Virus record (IMG/VR): IMGVR_UViG_3300047281_000050
Location: 1-35,532 of that record
DNA: 35,532 nt
Strand: one strand, 5' to 3'
Source: a virus
In this document: positions 24,726 to 32,486 of the stretch, one piece after another
How positions within the stretch are numbered: the first letter of the stretch is position 1
Layout: the number at the start of each line of letters is the position of its first letter
Translations under genes and position numbers: made by a program
Notes under the pieces: generated by a model
The model's input: only the letters and a program-made list of their open reading frames with translations
The model's database searches: none
Told to the model about the DNA's origin: nothing

Positions 24726-27238
24726 TAAGCTGTAAAATATTTAATTGATAAAGAAAATTTTTGGTATGTTCCACTTCCTGCCGAAATAACAAATTCATAA
24801 CCGCTTAAAGATGAATTTACGCGAATAAAAGAAGCTAAATTACTAGCATTTGCTGTAGTTATTATAAAACTTGCCGCTGCTCTAGCTACTCCGGTATAGC
24901 CTATTGAACTTGCCGATAAATATCCTGTTGGAAATAATGGCTCGGGTAATGAGGATGGAAAAGGGAATGAAACTAACGTCACAGTAGTGCCTGATGTTAA
25001 GTAATTTAGGTTGACAACAACGTCTACCATATTACCAACCTGCGTCCAATTGTATGTAGCCAACTGTGGATTTGAAGGAGCAGCCCCTGCCGTAAACGAA
25101 ATAGTTTCAGTCATTGGAATTATTCCACTTGCAAAATATTTTATTTCTTGAGCATCTGCTGCTACTGCTGTATTGTTGACTCTAATTGTATTAGCCGCCA
25201 TTAATTTTGTAGCTTTTAAATCAATTTGAGTCTGTATTGGGCTTATTACTCCTTTAGAATAACTTAATTCAGTTAATGAAGGGTAAGTTGCAGTATCTAA
25301 TGTTTGAATATTTTTACTTGCATCTGTAGCTAATAATTGCGATGCTGTTAATGAACTTAATATTGGAGCAGTTGAAAATGTTTTCGCTCCTGCCAATGTT
25401 TGAGTTCCTGTTGTTACCAATCCATCTTCAGTTGCCGAAGCATCGGGAATTAAATCAACTACTAAGCTATGTTCCCATAAGCTATCAGCGTCATTCCAAT
25501 ATAATACTTCATTGTTTAGAGCATCTACATTTTCAACATCTGCTAAATCTCTTAAGTATATATTTGGCAATACAGCTGTAGGTATAGCCGCGGTGCTTCT
25601 AACTGGGCTTATTCCTCCAAACTGAAATTTATATGTCGGATTCGACCCCGTAGGATTTGTTAATCTATCCGCGTAGTACTTTAATACAACTCTATCCGTG
25701 TCTAAAAATACACCATCATTCCACAATGCAACAGCAGAGAACTCAACATAACCGCCATTTGTAACTGGCAATGTTTTTGATGATTCCGTTATAAATGTTT
25801 CAACTCCTAATGACGTTCTTTTATAGACTCTAAAGAAGAACTCTGCTTGACCTGTTCCTGAAGTTCGTGATATATTACCTATCGTTGTTATGTTAAATAT
25901 TCCGGGATTTCCTGATATAATATTTGCATCTGAAATTAATGAGCCTACTAGTTGGGCTGTTGTTGTAATCGGGCCCGTTGATACGTCAACCGCTACGGTA
26001 TTAAATCTCGCATCCATTATATTCCTAACTAAAACAGTATAGCCTAAAATGTCAGACGCATACGTAGTTGCAAATAAATCCAATGTCGCAGGTAAATCTG
26101 CTGAAGTTAAATAGATATTATTGTCAACTGAACCATCTGCCTTTAAGAATTGACTACTTACTCCCCCATCTTTTATTAAATGAGCTGCTGTAATATCATT
26201 AGTAGTAACATTTCCTACATCTGTAACTTGTTGTAAATTTTGACTACCGCCTCCTGTAGTAACAGAACCATCGGCCATTAAATATTGTAATGATGTTCCT
26301 CCTGATTTCACAAAACTGTTTGCGAATACAACTGCGTTATGTGATACTGAAAATATAGTATTTGTAAATTCGTCTAAAAGAGCAAATGGAAGACCTGAAC
26401 CATATCCTGTATTTGTATTTATGATAACACCATTAGCTTCATCAGAAAAAATAATATTTAAAGCAGTAGCAGCGCTTATATTGTTTATTTCAATTGGATT
26501 GCTAGTGGTATTCCCTTCAGTAGTAACTTGTTGTAGAGTTGGAACGGAGCTATCTGCTATGGTAACAGAACCATCAGCCATTAAATATTGTAATGATGTT
26601 CCTCCTGTTTTAATAAATCTTGTAGCAGTAACATCCCCTATAAGGTTTATGTTATTGGTAGCGGTATTCCCCATAAACAAAACATCCGCTAATGCAGGAG
26701 GAGGAGTAGGCGTACTGCTTATCCATTTTATTCCTGTAGATGTTTTTGAAAGAAGTTGACCTGTTGTTCCAATACTCCCCGTTTGGTCTTGTATATCCCC
26801 CGGTATTACTTTAGTAGTGGAAATATTACCCACAAGGGTAATGTTTTGAGTAGCTGTGTTTCCTGAGTTTAATACGGATTGTAAATTATCTACAGGTAAG
26901 TCAACCCAATTTATACTTGAAGCTCCTTTACTAAGATATTGAAATGTTGCTCCTTGACTTCCGGCAGCGTCTTCAATATTTTCAGGCTTAATTAATGTTA
27001 CATCAATAGTACCTATTAAATTAATATTCTGAGTAGCAGTATTACCTGTATTAAGTACAGCTTGAAGTGATGCAGCAGGAAAGTTTGAAGAGAATAACTG
27101 CAACAACTCCCCTAACGAGAAATTCTTTGTCGCAAGCGGAGTCGGAGATGGTACAGGTCTAATAGCTTCTGTACCTATCAGTCTATCACTTAATAATAAG
27201 GGGTTATCCGCTGATGGGTAAGTAGATATTTTTGCCAT
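24725..27238 (-). CDS. Tail fibre protein with repeat shaft, 837 aa
   Basis: The N-terminus (MAKISTYPSADNPLLLSDRL, IGTEA, then TKNFSLGELLQLF) matches that of the preceding fibre (MAKISTYSKPTPPQLGDYVI ... TKNYLLSDIITL), so the two share a virion-anchoring domain. Residues 55-385 form a repetitive shaft: LQxVLNTGNTATQNI-type units occur several times, and TSLQYLMADGSVT occurs twice, with a diverged third copy (SSQFLKADGSV). The second half is beta-rich with a possible trimerising TQTLAGAKTFS segment (residues 605-620), and the C-terminus ends in a compact beta domain (TYQKFSLSIKYFTA). No S74 domain is present, unlike its neighbour. It probably binds a receptor as a trimer. Confidence 0.7.
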   Translation of the reverse strand: MAKISTYPSADNPLLLSDRLIGTEAIRPVPSPTPLATKNFSLGELLQLFSSNFPAASLQAVLNTGNTATQNINLIGTIDVTLIKPENIEDAAGSQGATFQYLSKGASSINWVDLPVDNLQSVLNSGNTATQNITLVGNISTTKVIPGDIQDQTGSIGTTGQLLSKTSTGIKWISSTPTPPPALADVLFMGNTATNNINLIGDVTATRFIKTGGTSLQYLMADGSVTIADSSVPTLQQVTTEGNTTSNPIEINNISAATALNIIFSDEANGVIINTNTGYGSGLPFALLDEFTNTIFSVSHNAVVFANSFVKSGGTSLQYLMADGSVTTGGGSQNLQQVTDVGNVTTNDITAAHLIKDGGVSSQFLKADGSVDNNIYLTSADLPATLDLFATTYASDILGYTVLVRNIMDARFNTVAVDVSTGPITTTAQLVGSLISDANIISGNPGIFNITTIGNISRTSGTGQAEFFFRVYKRTSLGVETFITESSKTLPVTNGGYVEFSAVALWNDGVFLDTDRVVLKYYADRLTNPTGSNPTYKFQFGGISPVRSTAAIPTAVLPNIYLRDLADVENVDALNNEVLYWNDADSLWEHSLVVDLIPDASATEDGLVTTGTQTLAGAKTFSTAPILSSLTASQLLATDASKNIQTLDTATYPSLTELSYSKGVISPIQTQIDLKATKLMAANTIRVNNTAVAADAQEIKYFASGIIPMTETISFTAGAAPSNPQLATYNWTQVGNMVDVVVNLNYLTSGTTVTLVSFPFPSSLPEPLFPTGYLSASSIGYTGVARAAASFIITTANASNLASFIRVNSSLSGYEFVISAGSGTYQKFSLSIKYFTA
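26259..26304. repeat. 46-bp direct repeat, copy 1 (copy 2 at 26562-26607)
   Basis: The two 46-base copies differ at one position (TCGGCC versus TCAGCC) and lie 303 bases apart in the same frame of the 837-aa fibre gene. They encode the GGTSLQYLMADGSVT shaft unit. Near identity at the DNA level suggests recent duplication or gene conversion and could allow loss of 101 codons by recombination. Confidence 0.85.
26562..26607. repeat. 46-bp direct repeat, copy 2
   Basis: This is the partner of the copy at 26259-26304, with a single mismatch, in the shaft-coding part of the fibre gene. Confidence 0.85.
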
Positions 27239-27250
27239 TTAATTTATTTA

Positions 27251-29188
27251 TTATTTAGCCTTTAGTATTTCTATTTCAGTTCTTAATTCTTTGATTGCGT
27301 TTATCAAAACAGGTATAAATTGGTCATACCTTAATCCTTTTATATCAGTTTCAGCATCGTGTATGAACCCTCCAAAATCTTTTCCGTCTAACAATGTTTC
27401 AACTTCTTGAGCAATTAAACCGTAGTGAGTTCTTTTACCTTCTATTGGTGTAACTACTATTTTTGTTTTTGGATTACCTTCTTCATCTAATCCATCAAGT
27501 TCACTTGTAACTTCGTTTTTACCTACTTTCCATTTAAAAGAAACGGGTCTTAATTTAGAAACAAAGTCTAATCCTAAATCAGAATCAACAATATCTTTCT
27601 TTTCTCTTTCGTCAGAAGTTTGTATTGTTCCATTTGCTGCCCAAACTGATGACCATCTAATACCACTTGCTCCTAAAGAATAAGTATTATCAGTACCCGG
27701 TTGTATTGCACCATTTTGAGTGATACGCATTTTTTCTATAGGAGACGCTCCGGTACTATCGGCAGCGGTCTTAAATATCAATACACCACCTCCGGGGTTA
27801 CCTGAGCCGGCAGAACCTGATACAATACCTTCAATAGTAGAGCTTGTATACCCAACAGTATCATCATCTTTACCTGTAAATTGTATTTTACCTAATAAGT
27901 CATTGGCTACTATGTTTGCGGAAAGATTTCTTAAATCTATAACTCCTCCTACGGCAGGAAAAGGCGAGGTTACTACTAAATTTGGATTGCTACCAAAAGT
28001 AGGTGCGCCTCCTTGAGTTGTTCCAATTAGTACTTTTCCTGTTGTTGTTAGACTTGGCGCTGTAATATTACCATTAGTATCAACTTTAGTAGTTATAACA
28101 CTATTTTTAAAGCATCGTAATAAATCTCCTGTAGAAGAAGCTGATGCGGCAAGTGTCATTAATATTCCATCTGAACCATTGACTCCATAAAAACCATAAC
28201 CTGAAAGATTATTAGTTACTACTACTCCTGTCCCGTTATTATTATTATTATTGACTCTAAGTCCTTCAGGGTCTGTAGCGGTATCATACAATGATATACT
28301 AATACTTGCTCCCGTATCATATCGATTACGCATATCAATTATAGCTTGTTCAGCATCAAAAACTAGACCGCCATTAAACGTTTTACTTGCTGTAATTGTT
28401 TGAACAGTATTAGTAGTAACTAGATTTGTTAAATCACTTGTTAAAGCAAATGTGCCTGACGCATTAGGTAATGTGTAAGACCTTGTGGTGGTTAAATTAT
28501 TAAGTATTACAGCGGTTCCACCGCCTGAGTTTGTTAATGCAAGAGCATTGCCTGAAACCTCAAGCAGTCTTGAATTTGAACTTGGATATGTTACATAAAA
28601 CAAGTAATCTTCAACGCCTATTTGGGAATACCCCTCATCTTGATTGTCATATAAAAATAAACTCTTTGCAGTTGTATCTCCATTATTTGCCACACTAAAT
28701 ATAGTAGTTGAAACACTTAATAGATTTTTTCTAAACTCTAAATAGTTTCCACTATGAGCATCTTTGCTTTCCGCTACAATACCTATTGAACTACCTGCAT
28801 TCCCATTTAAAGTTGCAGAATAACATATATTATCAAGAAGGCTTGCTTGAACAACAACACCTCCAATAAATCCGGGAATTGTTGAAGGAGTCTGTCCATT
28901 AATACTAATTAACAACGCATCAGGAGAATATGCAGGTTGAGTCTGAGCCGGTAAATTGATTATTACAGGAGCAGGAACACCTGTTGAAGTGCCGTAGTCA
29001 AATGTTTTTGAACCGGTTATTGTCTGTGCTCCAACAATTGTTACAAATTGATTAGTAGTAGTAGCAAGAGTAATTATATCTGATAAAAGATAATTCTTTG
29101 TCATTAACAAATCATCGATGTCTGTTCCAATAACATAATCTCCTAATTGTGGAGGTGTTGGTTTCGAATATGTACTAATCTTTGCCAT
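27251..29188 (-). CDS. Tail fibre with C-terminal S74 intramolecular chaperone, 645 aa
   Basis: The N-terminal 40 residues match the second fibre and should anchor to the virion. The shaft carries QTITGSKTFD- and QTITASKTFN-type segments near residues 55 and 260, and beta repeats. From Gly/Ser-rich sequence near 505 (NTYSLGASGIRWSSVWAANG) the chain enters a Peptidase_S74 (intramolecular chaperone auto-processing) domain, residues 524-645. It has SDEREKKDI with the cleavage Ser525 and the conserved Lys530, then LRPVSFKWK, HYGLIAQEVE, LRYDQFIPVLINAIKEL and a final coiled coil. Such domains trimerise fibres or spikes and then cleave themselves off before the serine. The mature fibre would thus be about 524 residues. 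Confidence 0.8.
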   Translation of the reverse strand: MAKISTYSKPTPPQLGDYVIGTDIDDLLMTKNYLLSDIITLATTTNQFVTIVGAQTITGSKTFDYGTSTGVPAPVIINLPAQTQPAYSPDALLISINGQTPSTIPGFIGGVVVQASLLDNICYSATLNGNAGSSIGIVAESKDAHSGNYLEFRKNLLSVSTTIFSVANNGDTTAKSLFLYDNQDEGYSQIGVEDYLFYVTYPSSNSRLLEVSGNALALTNSGGGTAVILNNLTTTRSYTLPNASGTFALTSDLTNLVTTNTVQTITASKTFNGGLVFDAEQAIIDMRNRYDTGASISISLYDTATDPEGLRVNNNNNNGTGVVVTNNLSGYGFYGVNGSDGILMTLAASASSTGDLLRCFKNSVITTKVDTNGNITAPSLTTTGKVLIGTTQGGAPTFGSNPNLVVTSPFPAVGGVIDLRNLSANIVANDLLGKIQFTGKDDDTVGYTSSTIEGIVSGSAGSGNPGGGVLIFKTAADSTGASPIEKMRITQNGAIQPGTDNTYSLGASGIRWSSVWAANGTIQTSDEREKKDIVDSDLGLDFVSKLRPVSFKWKVGKNEVTSELDGLDEEGNPKTKIVVTPIEGKRTHYGLIAQEVETLLDGKDFGGFIHDAETDIKGLRYDQFIPVLINAIKELRTEIEILKAK

Positions 29189-29196
29189 TTCTTATT

Positions 29197-29538
29197 TTAG
29201 TTTAAAGTTAACAAGTATAGAACCTTGTCAATTAATCCAATCATCTCATCCATAATGTTTTGCAGTTCGGATGGATAATTGTTTCTTTCTGAATCTATAG
29301 TTGAACGTAATTCTTTTAAATGAGAAGTAGCATCTGTGTTTTTTGACTCAGGGATAATTATTTCGACTCTTTTGTTTCTACCAAAGTAAGCCTCGGTAAA
29401 AGTGTCTGTTAAATCAAGGATTCCATCATAATAGGCATTCAATGCTTTGTGTTCTGCAAACGATGTCGTTTGAAGGTGTGCGATGTGCATTGCATCTCTT
29501 GATTGGAACAAGGTTCCGATAAATTTTCCCGGTATCAT
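29197..29538 (-). CDS. Dps/ferritin-like helical phage protein (DUF5856-like), 113 aa
   Basis: Residues 13-50 read SRDAMHIAHLQTTSFAEHKA, then LNAYYDGILDLTDTFTEAYF. The pattern H-L-Q-T, later H, Asp at +15 and Glu at +19 from that His resembles the Dps ferroxidase layout (HWN ... H ... D ... E), and the whole chain can form a small helical bundle. I associate this with the DUF5856-type family of phage proteins, function unknown. The spacing between the two histidines (9) is shorter than in Dps (12), so metal binding is only a possibility. It lies in the fibre operon, 2 bases after the coiled-coil gene and 8 before the S74 fibre. Confidence 0.5.
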   Translation of the reverse strand: MIPGKFIGTLFQSRDAMHIAHLQTTSFAEHKALNAYYDGILDLTDTFTEAYFGRNKRVEIIIPESKNTDATSHLKELRSTIDSERNNYPSELQNIMDEMIGLIDKVLYLLTLN

Positions 29539-29540
29539 AA

Positions 29541-29777
29541 TTACTCTGTTTTATGTGTTACTTCTCCTGTTTGAATGTTAATGACTGCGTCTGCGCCATA
29601 CTTTTCAATTAATTCTTTTTCGTGTGCTGAAAATTGAATTTTCAATCCTTCGATGTGGTTTAGGATTTGTAGTTTTTGTAACTCTACATCTCCAATAGCC
29701 ATTTTTGCTTTATTAAACTCTGAGTTTAATTCTTGAATTTTCGTTAATTCTTCTTGCGTTACTTGCGTGTTTTCCAT
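29541..29777 (-). CDS. Short coiled-coil protein, 78 aa
   Basis: The protein is nearly all amphipathic helix (TQEELTKIQELNSEFNKAKM ... LQILNHIEGLKIQFSAHEKE) followed by a short strand ending KYGADAVINIQTGEV. Similar small helix-then-'YGxGxxnixtGxx' proteins accompany fibre genes in Bacteroidota and marine phages, but their role is not known to me. It is the first gene after the -7 box at 29811. A chaperone or oligomerisation role is a guess. Confidence 0.55.
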   Translation of the reverse strand: MENTQVTQEELTKIQELNSEFNKAKMAIGDVELQKLQILNHIEGLKIQFSAHEKELIEKYGADAVINIQTGEVTHKTE

Positions 29778-29810
29778 TTTAATTTAATTTTTATTTGATT
29801 ATTAATTATA

Positions 29811-29818
29811 CAAAGATA
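29811..29818 (-). promoter_or_regulatory. Candidate -7 box (TATCTTTG) of the fibre operon
   Basis: On the minus strand the site reads TATCTTTG, identical to the box before the GNAT gene. It lies in the gap between the spanin stop (29825) and the start at 29777, giving a predicted leader of about 27 bases that contains the A-rich AAATTAAA motif. It would start a transcript for the coiled-coil, Dps-like and fibre genes. No obvious -33 TTG. Confidence 0.5.
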
Positions 29819-29824
29819 TGAATT

Positions 29825-30283
29825 TTAAAATAATGTTTTATTTATTCTTTTGTAAGTGTAAAGTCCTAATGCAATAAGTAAGAGAATTAAAATCCACCAC
29901 CAATTATTAGATTTTTTATCAACATCTTTTTTAAATGTTTTTGTTGAGGTTGTTTTTTTAGCATTTACTTTAATTAAGACCTTTTCAGACACTTTTATTT
30001 TAGTAGTATCTACTAAGACCTTTTTTGTTTTTTTATATCTTAGCTTTACGTTCTTATACTTCTTACCGTCAACTTCAATGTATTTTGCAGTATCAATTGG
30101 AACTATCTCTAATTCGCTAGTATCTGTTGTAATGCTGATGTGATTATCTTTAGTCGCTATAACTTCTTGTTTAGTTACAGAGGTGCTATCTGTTTTCACA
30201 ATAATATCAGCTTTATCTACATTTACTTTTCTTGCAGCACAAGAAGTAAGTATTAAAAAACAAAGTATTAGTATTTTTTTCAT
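29825..30283 (-). CDS. Unimolecular spanin (u-spanin) candidate, 152 aa
   Basis: I chose the ATG at 30283, which forms a TAATG junction with the preceding stop; an in-frame ATG at 30295 would add MELL. The chain starts with a lipoprotein signal (MKKILILCFLILTSC, lipobox LTSC), has a periplasmic region of about 110 residues rich in Thr, Lys, Val and Asp, and ends in a membrane segment (NWWWILILLLIALGLYTYKR) with a short basic tail. A lipid anchor for the outer membrane plus a C-terminal inner-membrane helix is the defining layout of u-spanins such as T1 gp11, which fuse the two membranes in the final lysis step. It is the last gene of the lysis cassette, which supports the call. Confidence 0.75.
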   Translation of the reverse strand: MKKILILCFLILTSCAARKVNVDKADIIVKTDSTSVTKQEVIATKDNHISITTDTSELEIVPIDTAKYIEVDGKKYKNVKLRYKKTKKVLVDTTKIKVSEKVLIKVNAKKTTSTKTFKKDVDKKSNNWWWILILLLIALGLYTYKRINKTLF

Positions 30284-30558
30284 TAACAGTTCCATTTTTT
30301 TAAGGCTAATGCTTTTCTTGTTGGTTCTCCATTTGGTTTTTTCATAGGACCTTCTACTCCTCCCATACGAGCACAGAAAGACTTTCTTCTATTAGCATCC
30401 CTACTTCCTGCCTTTAGTTTGGAAGGTTTTGTAGTTACAGCCATTTTTAATTTACTTCCCGGATTGGCGGCTCTATAGCTTGCTACACCTTTAGCGTTTA
30501 AACCCCCTGATTCTGATTTACCTTCTTTTCTTGTCCAAGCTGCTGTTTTATTTGCCAT
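30283..30558 (-). CDS. DUF6321-like small basic protein, 91 aa
   Basis: The chain is very basic and highly characteristic: AAWTRKEGKSESGGLNAKGV, then ASYRAANPGSKLKMAVTTKP, SKSFCARMGGVEGPMKKP-type sequence (here RRKSFCARMGGVEGPMKKP) and a terminal LALKKWNC. I associate it with the DUF6321 family, widespread in marine phages and of unknown function. Two Cys residues (one in FCARMGG, one at the very end) could bind metal. It is embedded in the lysis cassette with 1-base overlaps on both sides, so it is co-translated with endolysin and spanin. DNA binding or virion packaging is possible given the charge. Confidence 0.65.
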   Translation of the reverse strand: MANKTAAWTRKEGKSESGGLNAKGVASYRAANPGSKLKMAVTTKPSKLKAGSRDANRRKSFCARMGGVEGPMKKPNGEPTRKALALKKWNC

Positions 30559-30941
30559 TACTCAATCGTTAAAGTTAACTCTTCAGCTAACTGCATTTTT
30601 TTAAATAGTTTTCCAAAAGCCAATCGAGAATTACCAATATAATCAAGTGACCTAGTTTTCCCAACTAAAATACATCCCTCCGTATCGTGATTTGAGTTTC
30701 CACTATGAATACGAACTCCTTCAAAGTTTGGAACATTTAATAATAAAGGAAGAAGTCTTTTAAATCTATTTGACTGATTTATTATGACTTTATATTCCCC
30801 TTTTGAAATAGCGGTTTCTGACTTTATTTTTATTTTCCTTTCAACGTCTTCTAATGTGTAACATTCAAACTTACCATCAATAAACAACTCTCCTATGGTT
30901 GATTTATCTGTTCTGTGTAATCTCTTAACTGTTATTTTCAT
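30558..30941 (-). CDS. DUF5675-family protein, candidate endolysin, 127 aa
   Basis: The order of motifs fits DUF5675: an N-terminal strand pair with GELFIDGKFECYTLED, then SKGEYKVIINQSNRFKRLLP and the signature GVRIHSGNSNHDTEGCILVG. The His-Ser-Gly ... Glu-Gly-Cys arrangement recalls the HxG...S/TxGC active site of L,D-transpeptidase-like domains. It lies directly after the holin (TAATG overlap) and before the spanin, the position of an endolysin. No other muralytic domain is present in the cassette. Peptidoglycan activity is therefore inferred from position and motif and is not established for the family. Confidence 0.65.
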   Translation of the reverse strand: MKITVKRLHRTDKSTIGELFIDGKFECYTLEDVERKIKIKSETAISKGEYKVIINQSNRFKRLLPLLLNVPNFEGVRIHSGNSNHDTEGCILVGKTRSLDYIGNSRLAFGKLFKKMQLAEELTLTIE

Positions 30942-31372
30942 TATGCTATTTCATTTATGTTTTGCTTTACTTCTTTTGCTCTTAAAAATGCTTTTTTAAG
31001 TAGTTTCCAAATATCTATCTTAAAAGTTTCCTCGATGTTTTCTTTAATTGAAACTAATTCAATAAAGATTAAAAGTATGGCGCATATTTTAGTAAACATA
31101 AATGTGAATCCAAACCAATGAAATATAAACTCATTAAGTAAAAATTTATCGATTACAAATAAAAATAAAATGCAAATTTCATATAATGCCATCTTTGAAA
31201 TTATATTTGACAAAATCCTACTTCTTATACTGCTCCAACCTTTAAGTTTTACACTTTTAAAAATACCTGTAAAGGTATCAAGAATTATTGCTGCTCCAAC
31301 GGCTATTAACAGTCCGTAAATTGGTACGAATAAAAGTATCAAAGATGACACTATATAGTTTATATATTTCAT
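30941..31372 (-). CDS. Phage holin, 143 aa
   Basis: Several membrane segments are visible: residues 4-32 (YIVSSLILLFVPIYGLLIAV), about 62-80 (ALYEICILFLFVIDKFL) and 85-108 (FHWFGFTFMFTKICAILLIF). Between them lies the LDTFTGIFKSVKLKGWSSIR loop with its basic residues, typical of the Holin_4_1 (toxin secretion/phage lysis holin) family, together with a late IELVSIKENIEETF motif. The C-terminus is a basic cytoplasmic helix. It is coupled to the next gene by TAATG, the next gene being the endolysin candidate. It should set lysis timing by forming inner-membrane holes. Confidence 0.75.
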   Translation of the reverse strand: MKYINYIVSSLILLFVPIYGLLIAVGAAIILDTFTGIFKSVKLKGWSSIRSRILSNIISKMALYEICILFLFVIDKFLLNEFIFHWFGFTFMFTKICAILLIFIELVSIKENIEETFKIDIWKLLKKAFLRAKEVKQNINEIA

Positions 31373-31506
31373 TATCTTCCTTGCGACTTATACGCTTTAA
31401 CGTAATTTTTACTTGATTTTAAAGTACTCGTTTTTGTCTTTGAAGCCACGCCTTTTGACTTTGACTTTTTTACAAAAGTTCCTTCTTGTTGTTTAACTTT
31501 TGCCAT
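31372..31506 (-). CDS. Lysine-rich 44-aa protein
   Basis: The frame runs from the ATG at 31506 to a TAA at 31372 that shares one base with the holin start (TAATG). The protein (MAKVKQQEGTFVKKSKSKGV, then ASKTKTSTLKSSKNYVKAYK) is about one quarter Lys and ends SQGR, with almost no acidic residues. The sequence pattern is one I recall from uncultured aquatic phages. It is probably disordered and may bind nucleic acid or be packaged in the virion. The coupled start and the lack of any other gene in this stretch support expression. Confidence 0.6.
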   Translation of the reverse strand: MAKVKQQEGTFVKKSKSKGVASKTKTSTLKSSKNYVKAYKSQGR

Positions 31507-31507
31507 C

Positions 31508-31990
31508 TTACCAAAGAGCTATTACGTTAGTAGCTGTTGATGCTACTTCTAATTTAAGAACCTGAACAGGAAGAACGGTTCCGGCTGCAACTCCTGCAAA
31601 AGTTACAGAATCTCCACCTATCGTAGTTACCACTAAAGTTCCTGCTCCTCCAACATACAAGTAGCACCCTTGATTGCCTAATCCTGTTTGAGCAGATGCT
31701 TGGTAAATTGTAAACTGTTTTCCTGTAGCTAAGAAAATATCAGCATTTAGCGTTACTGCATTTTGACTTTGCACAGAAACTACAGTAGCAGCAGTTCCGT
31801 CTGTTGTGTTATAAACAATATCGCCTGTTTTAACGTTGTCAGTTACAAAGGTGGCAGTTGATGAAAATAATCTAAGAGCAATAGCGCTTGTATTTGTACC
31901 TGAATCAACTAAATTTATATATGGAATATTTGCATTATCTGATTTTATTACTTGTAATGCTCTTGAAAATTCTGATTTGAATACTGACAT
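31508..31990 (-). CDS. Probable virion decoration protein, 160 aa
   Basis: The protein is beta-rich, with MSVFKSEFSRALQVIKSDNA and NIPYINLVDSGTNTSA at the N-terminus. It carries a module (FVTDNVKTGDIVYNTTDGTA, TVVSVQSQ, LNADIF, FTIYQAS) that is similar to part of the ring protein at 13677-14642. The C-terminal part repeats short beta segments (CYLYVGGAGTLVVTTIGGDS, VTFAGVAAGTVLPVQVLKLE) and ends TNVIALW. I recognise it as a common small structural protein of uncultured Bacteroidota and marine phages. There is no signal or membrane segment. A capsid-surface decoration or head-fibre role is likely but unproven. Confidence 0.6.
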   Translation of the reverse strand: MSVFKSEFSRALQVIKSDNANIPYINLVDSGTNTSAIALRLFSSTATFVTDNVKTGDIVYNTTDGTAATVVSVQSQNAVTLNADIFLATGKQFTIYQASAQTGLGNQGCYLYVGGAGTLVVTTIGGDSVTFAGVAAGTVLPVQVLKLEVASTATNVIALW

Positions 31991-31995
31991 AATTT

Positions 31996-32178
31996 CTAAT
32001 TTGGATTTATTTTATAAAATGTTTTATTAATCAAAAGTTTTGGATTGTTCATGGCGGTTTTTCTTCCTTCACATCCACAATCTTCTCCTGTTACTTTAGA
32101 AATAACTTCTACCACGTACTTGATTCCTGTAGCGGCAGTAATTTTTTCAATTGTATCCCCTAATCCTTGTGATTTCAT
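31996..32178 (-). CDS. Small CGC-motif protein, 60 aa
   Basis: The N-terminal part GLGDTIEKITAATGIKYVVE and then DCGCEGRKTAMNN form a pattern I recognise from many short phage proteins of Bacteroidota: an amphipathic helix followed by a Cys-Gly-Cys turn and a basic helix. The two Cys are too few for a classical zinc finger in a monomer, but a dimer could bind metal. It lies 5 bases before the decoration-protein gene and probably shares its transcript. The upstream TATCTTTA is a one-mismatch -7 box. Function unknown. Confidence 0.55.
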   Translation of the reverse strand: MKSQGLGDTIEKITAATGIKYVVEVISKVTGEDCGCEGRKTAMNNPKLLINKTFYKINPN

Positions 32179-32190
32179 TTTGTAAAGATA

Positions 32191-32421
32191 TTATTTTTTT
32201 TTGGTTTTTTGAACAGGCAATTTACTGACATTTCCTTTAAGAAACTTCATTTTACCATCCAATGATTTTTTAGACTCGTATTGCTTTGCTTTTTCAATGA
32301 TTTTTTCTTGAGCAAGCATTTTTGGAGTTGGTTTTTTTCCTGAACCTTTTGCGGCTCTAATATTATCATAAAGACCTCTCTGAGATACAGAACCATCTTT
32401 TCTTTTTATCATTTCTTTCAT
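32191..32421 (-). CDS. Basic helical protein, 76 aa
   Basis: The chain is Lys-rich throughout (KEMIKRKDGSVSQRGLYDNI, then RAAKGSGKKPTPKMLAQEKI) and ends PVQKTKKK. The central LYDNIRAAKGSGKKPTPKML segment is well ordered and resembles short phage proteins of unknown role. It has no Cys or membrane segment. It could bind DNA or a capsid. The 65-base gap upstream of its start holds a G/C-rich patch without a convincing hairpin. Confidence 0.55.
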   Translation of the reverse strand: MKEMIKRKDGSVSQRGLYDNIRAAKGSGKKPTPKMLAQEKIIEKAKQYESKKSLDGKMKFLKGNVSKLPVQKTKKK

Positions 32422-32486
32422 CAGTACTTTTTTATTAAAAATCCCGTCCCTTCCGGTATATTAGAAAGAACAGGATGTTTGAATTA

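Noticed and set aside
30283-30295. Upstream ATG at 30295 as the spanin start
   Set aside because: Starting at 30283 gives a TAATG junction like the rest of the cassette and a standard lipoprotein signal; the upstream Met only adds MELL.
32160-32190. -7 box before the 60-residue CGC-motif gene
   Set aside because: The best match is TATCTTTA, lacking the final G of TAnnTTTG, so I did not list it as a promoter.
32422-32486. G/C-rich patch (CCCGTCCCTTCCGG) as a terminator
   Set aside because: Only a 3-bp stem can be formed, too weak for a terminator even though a T-rich stretch follows.
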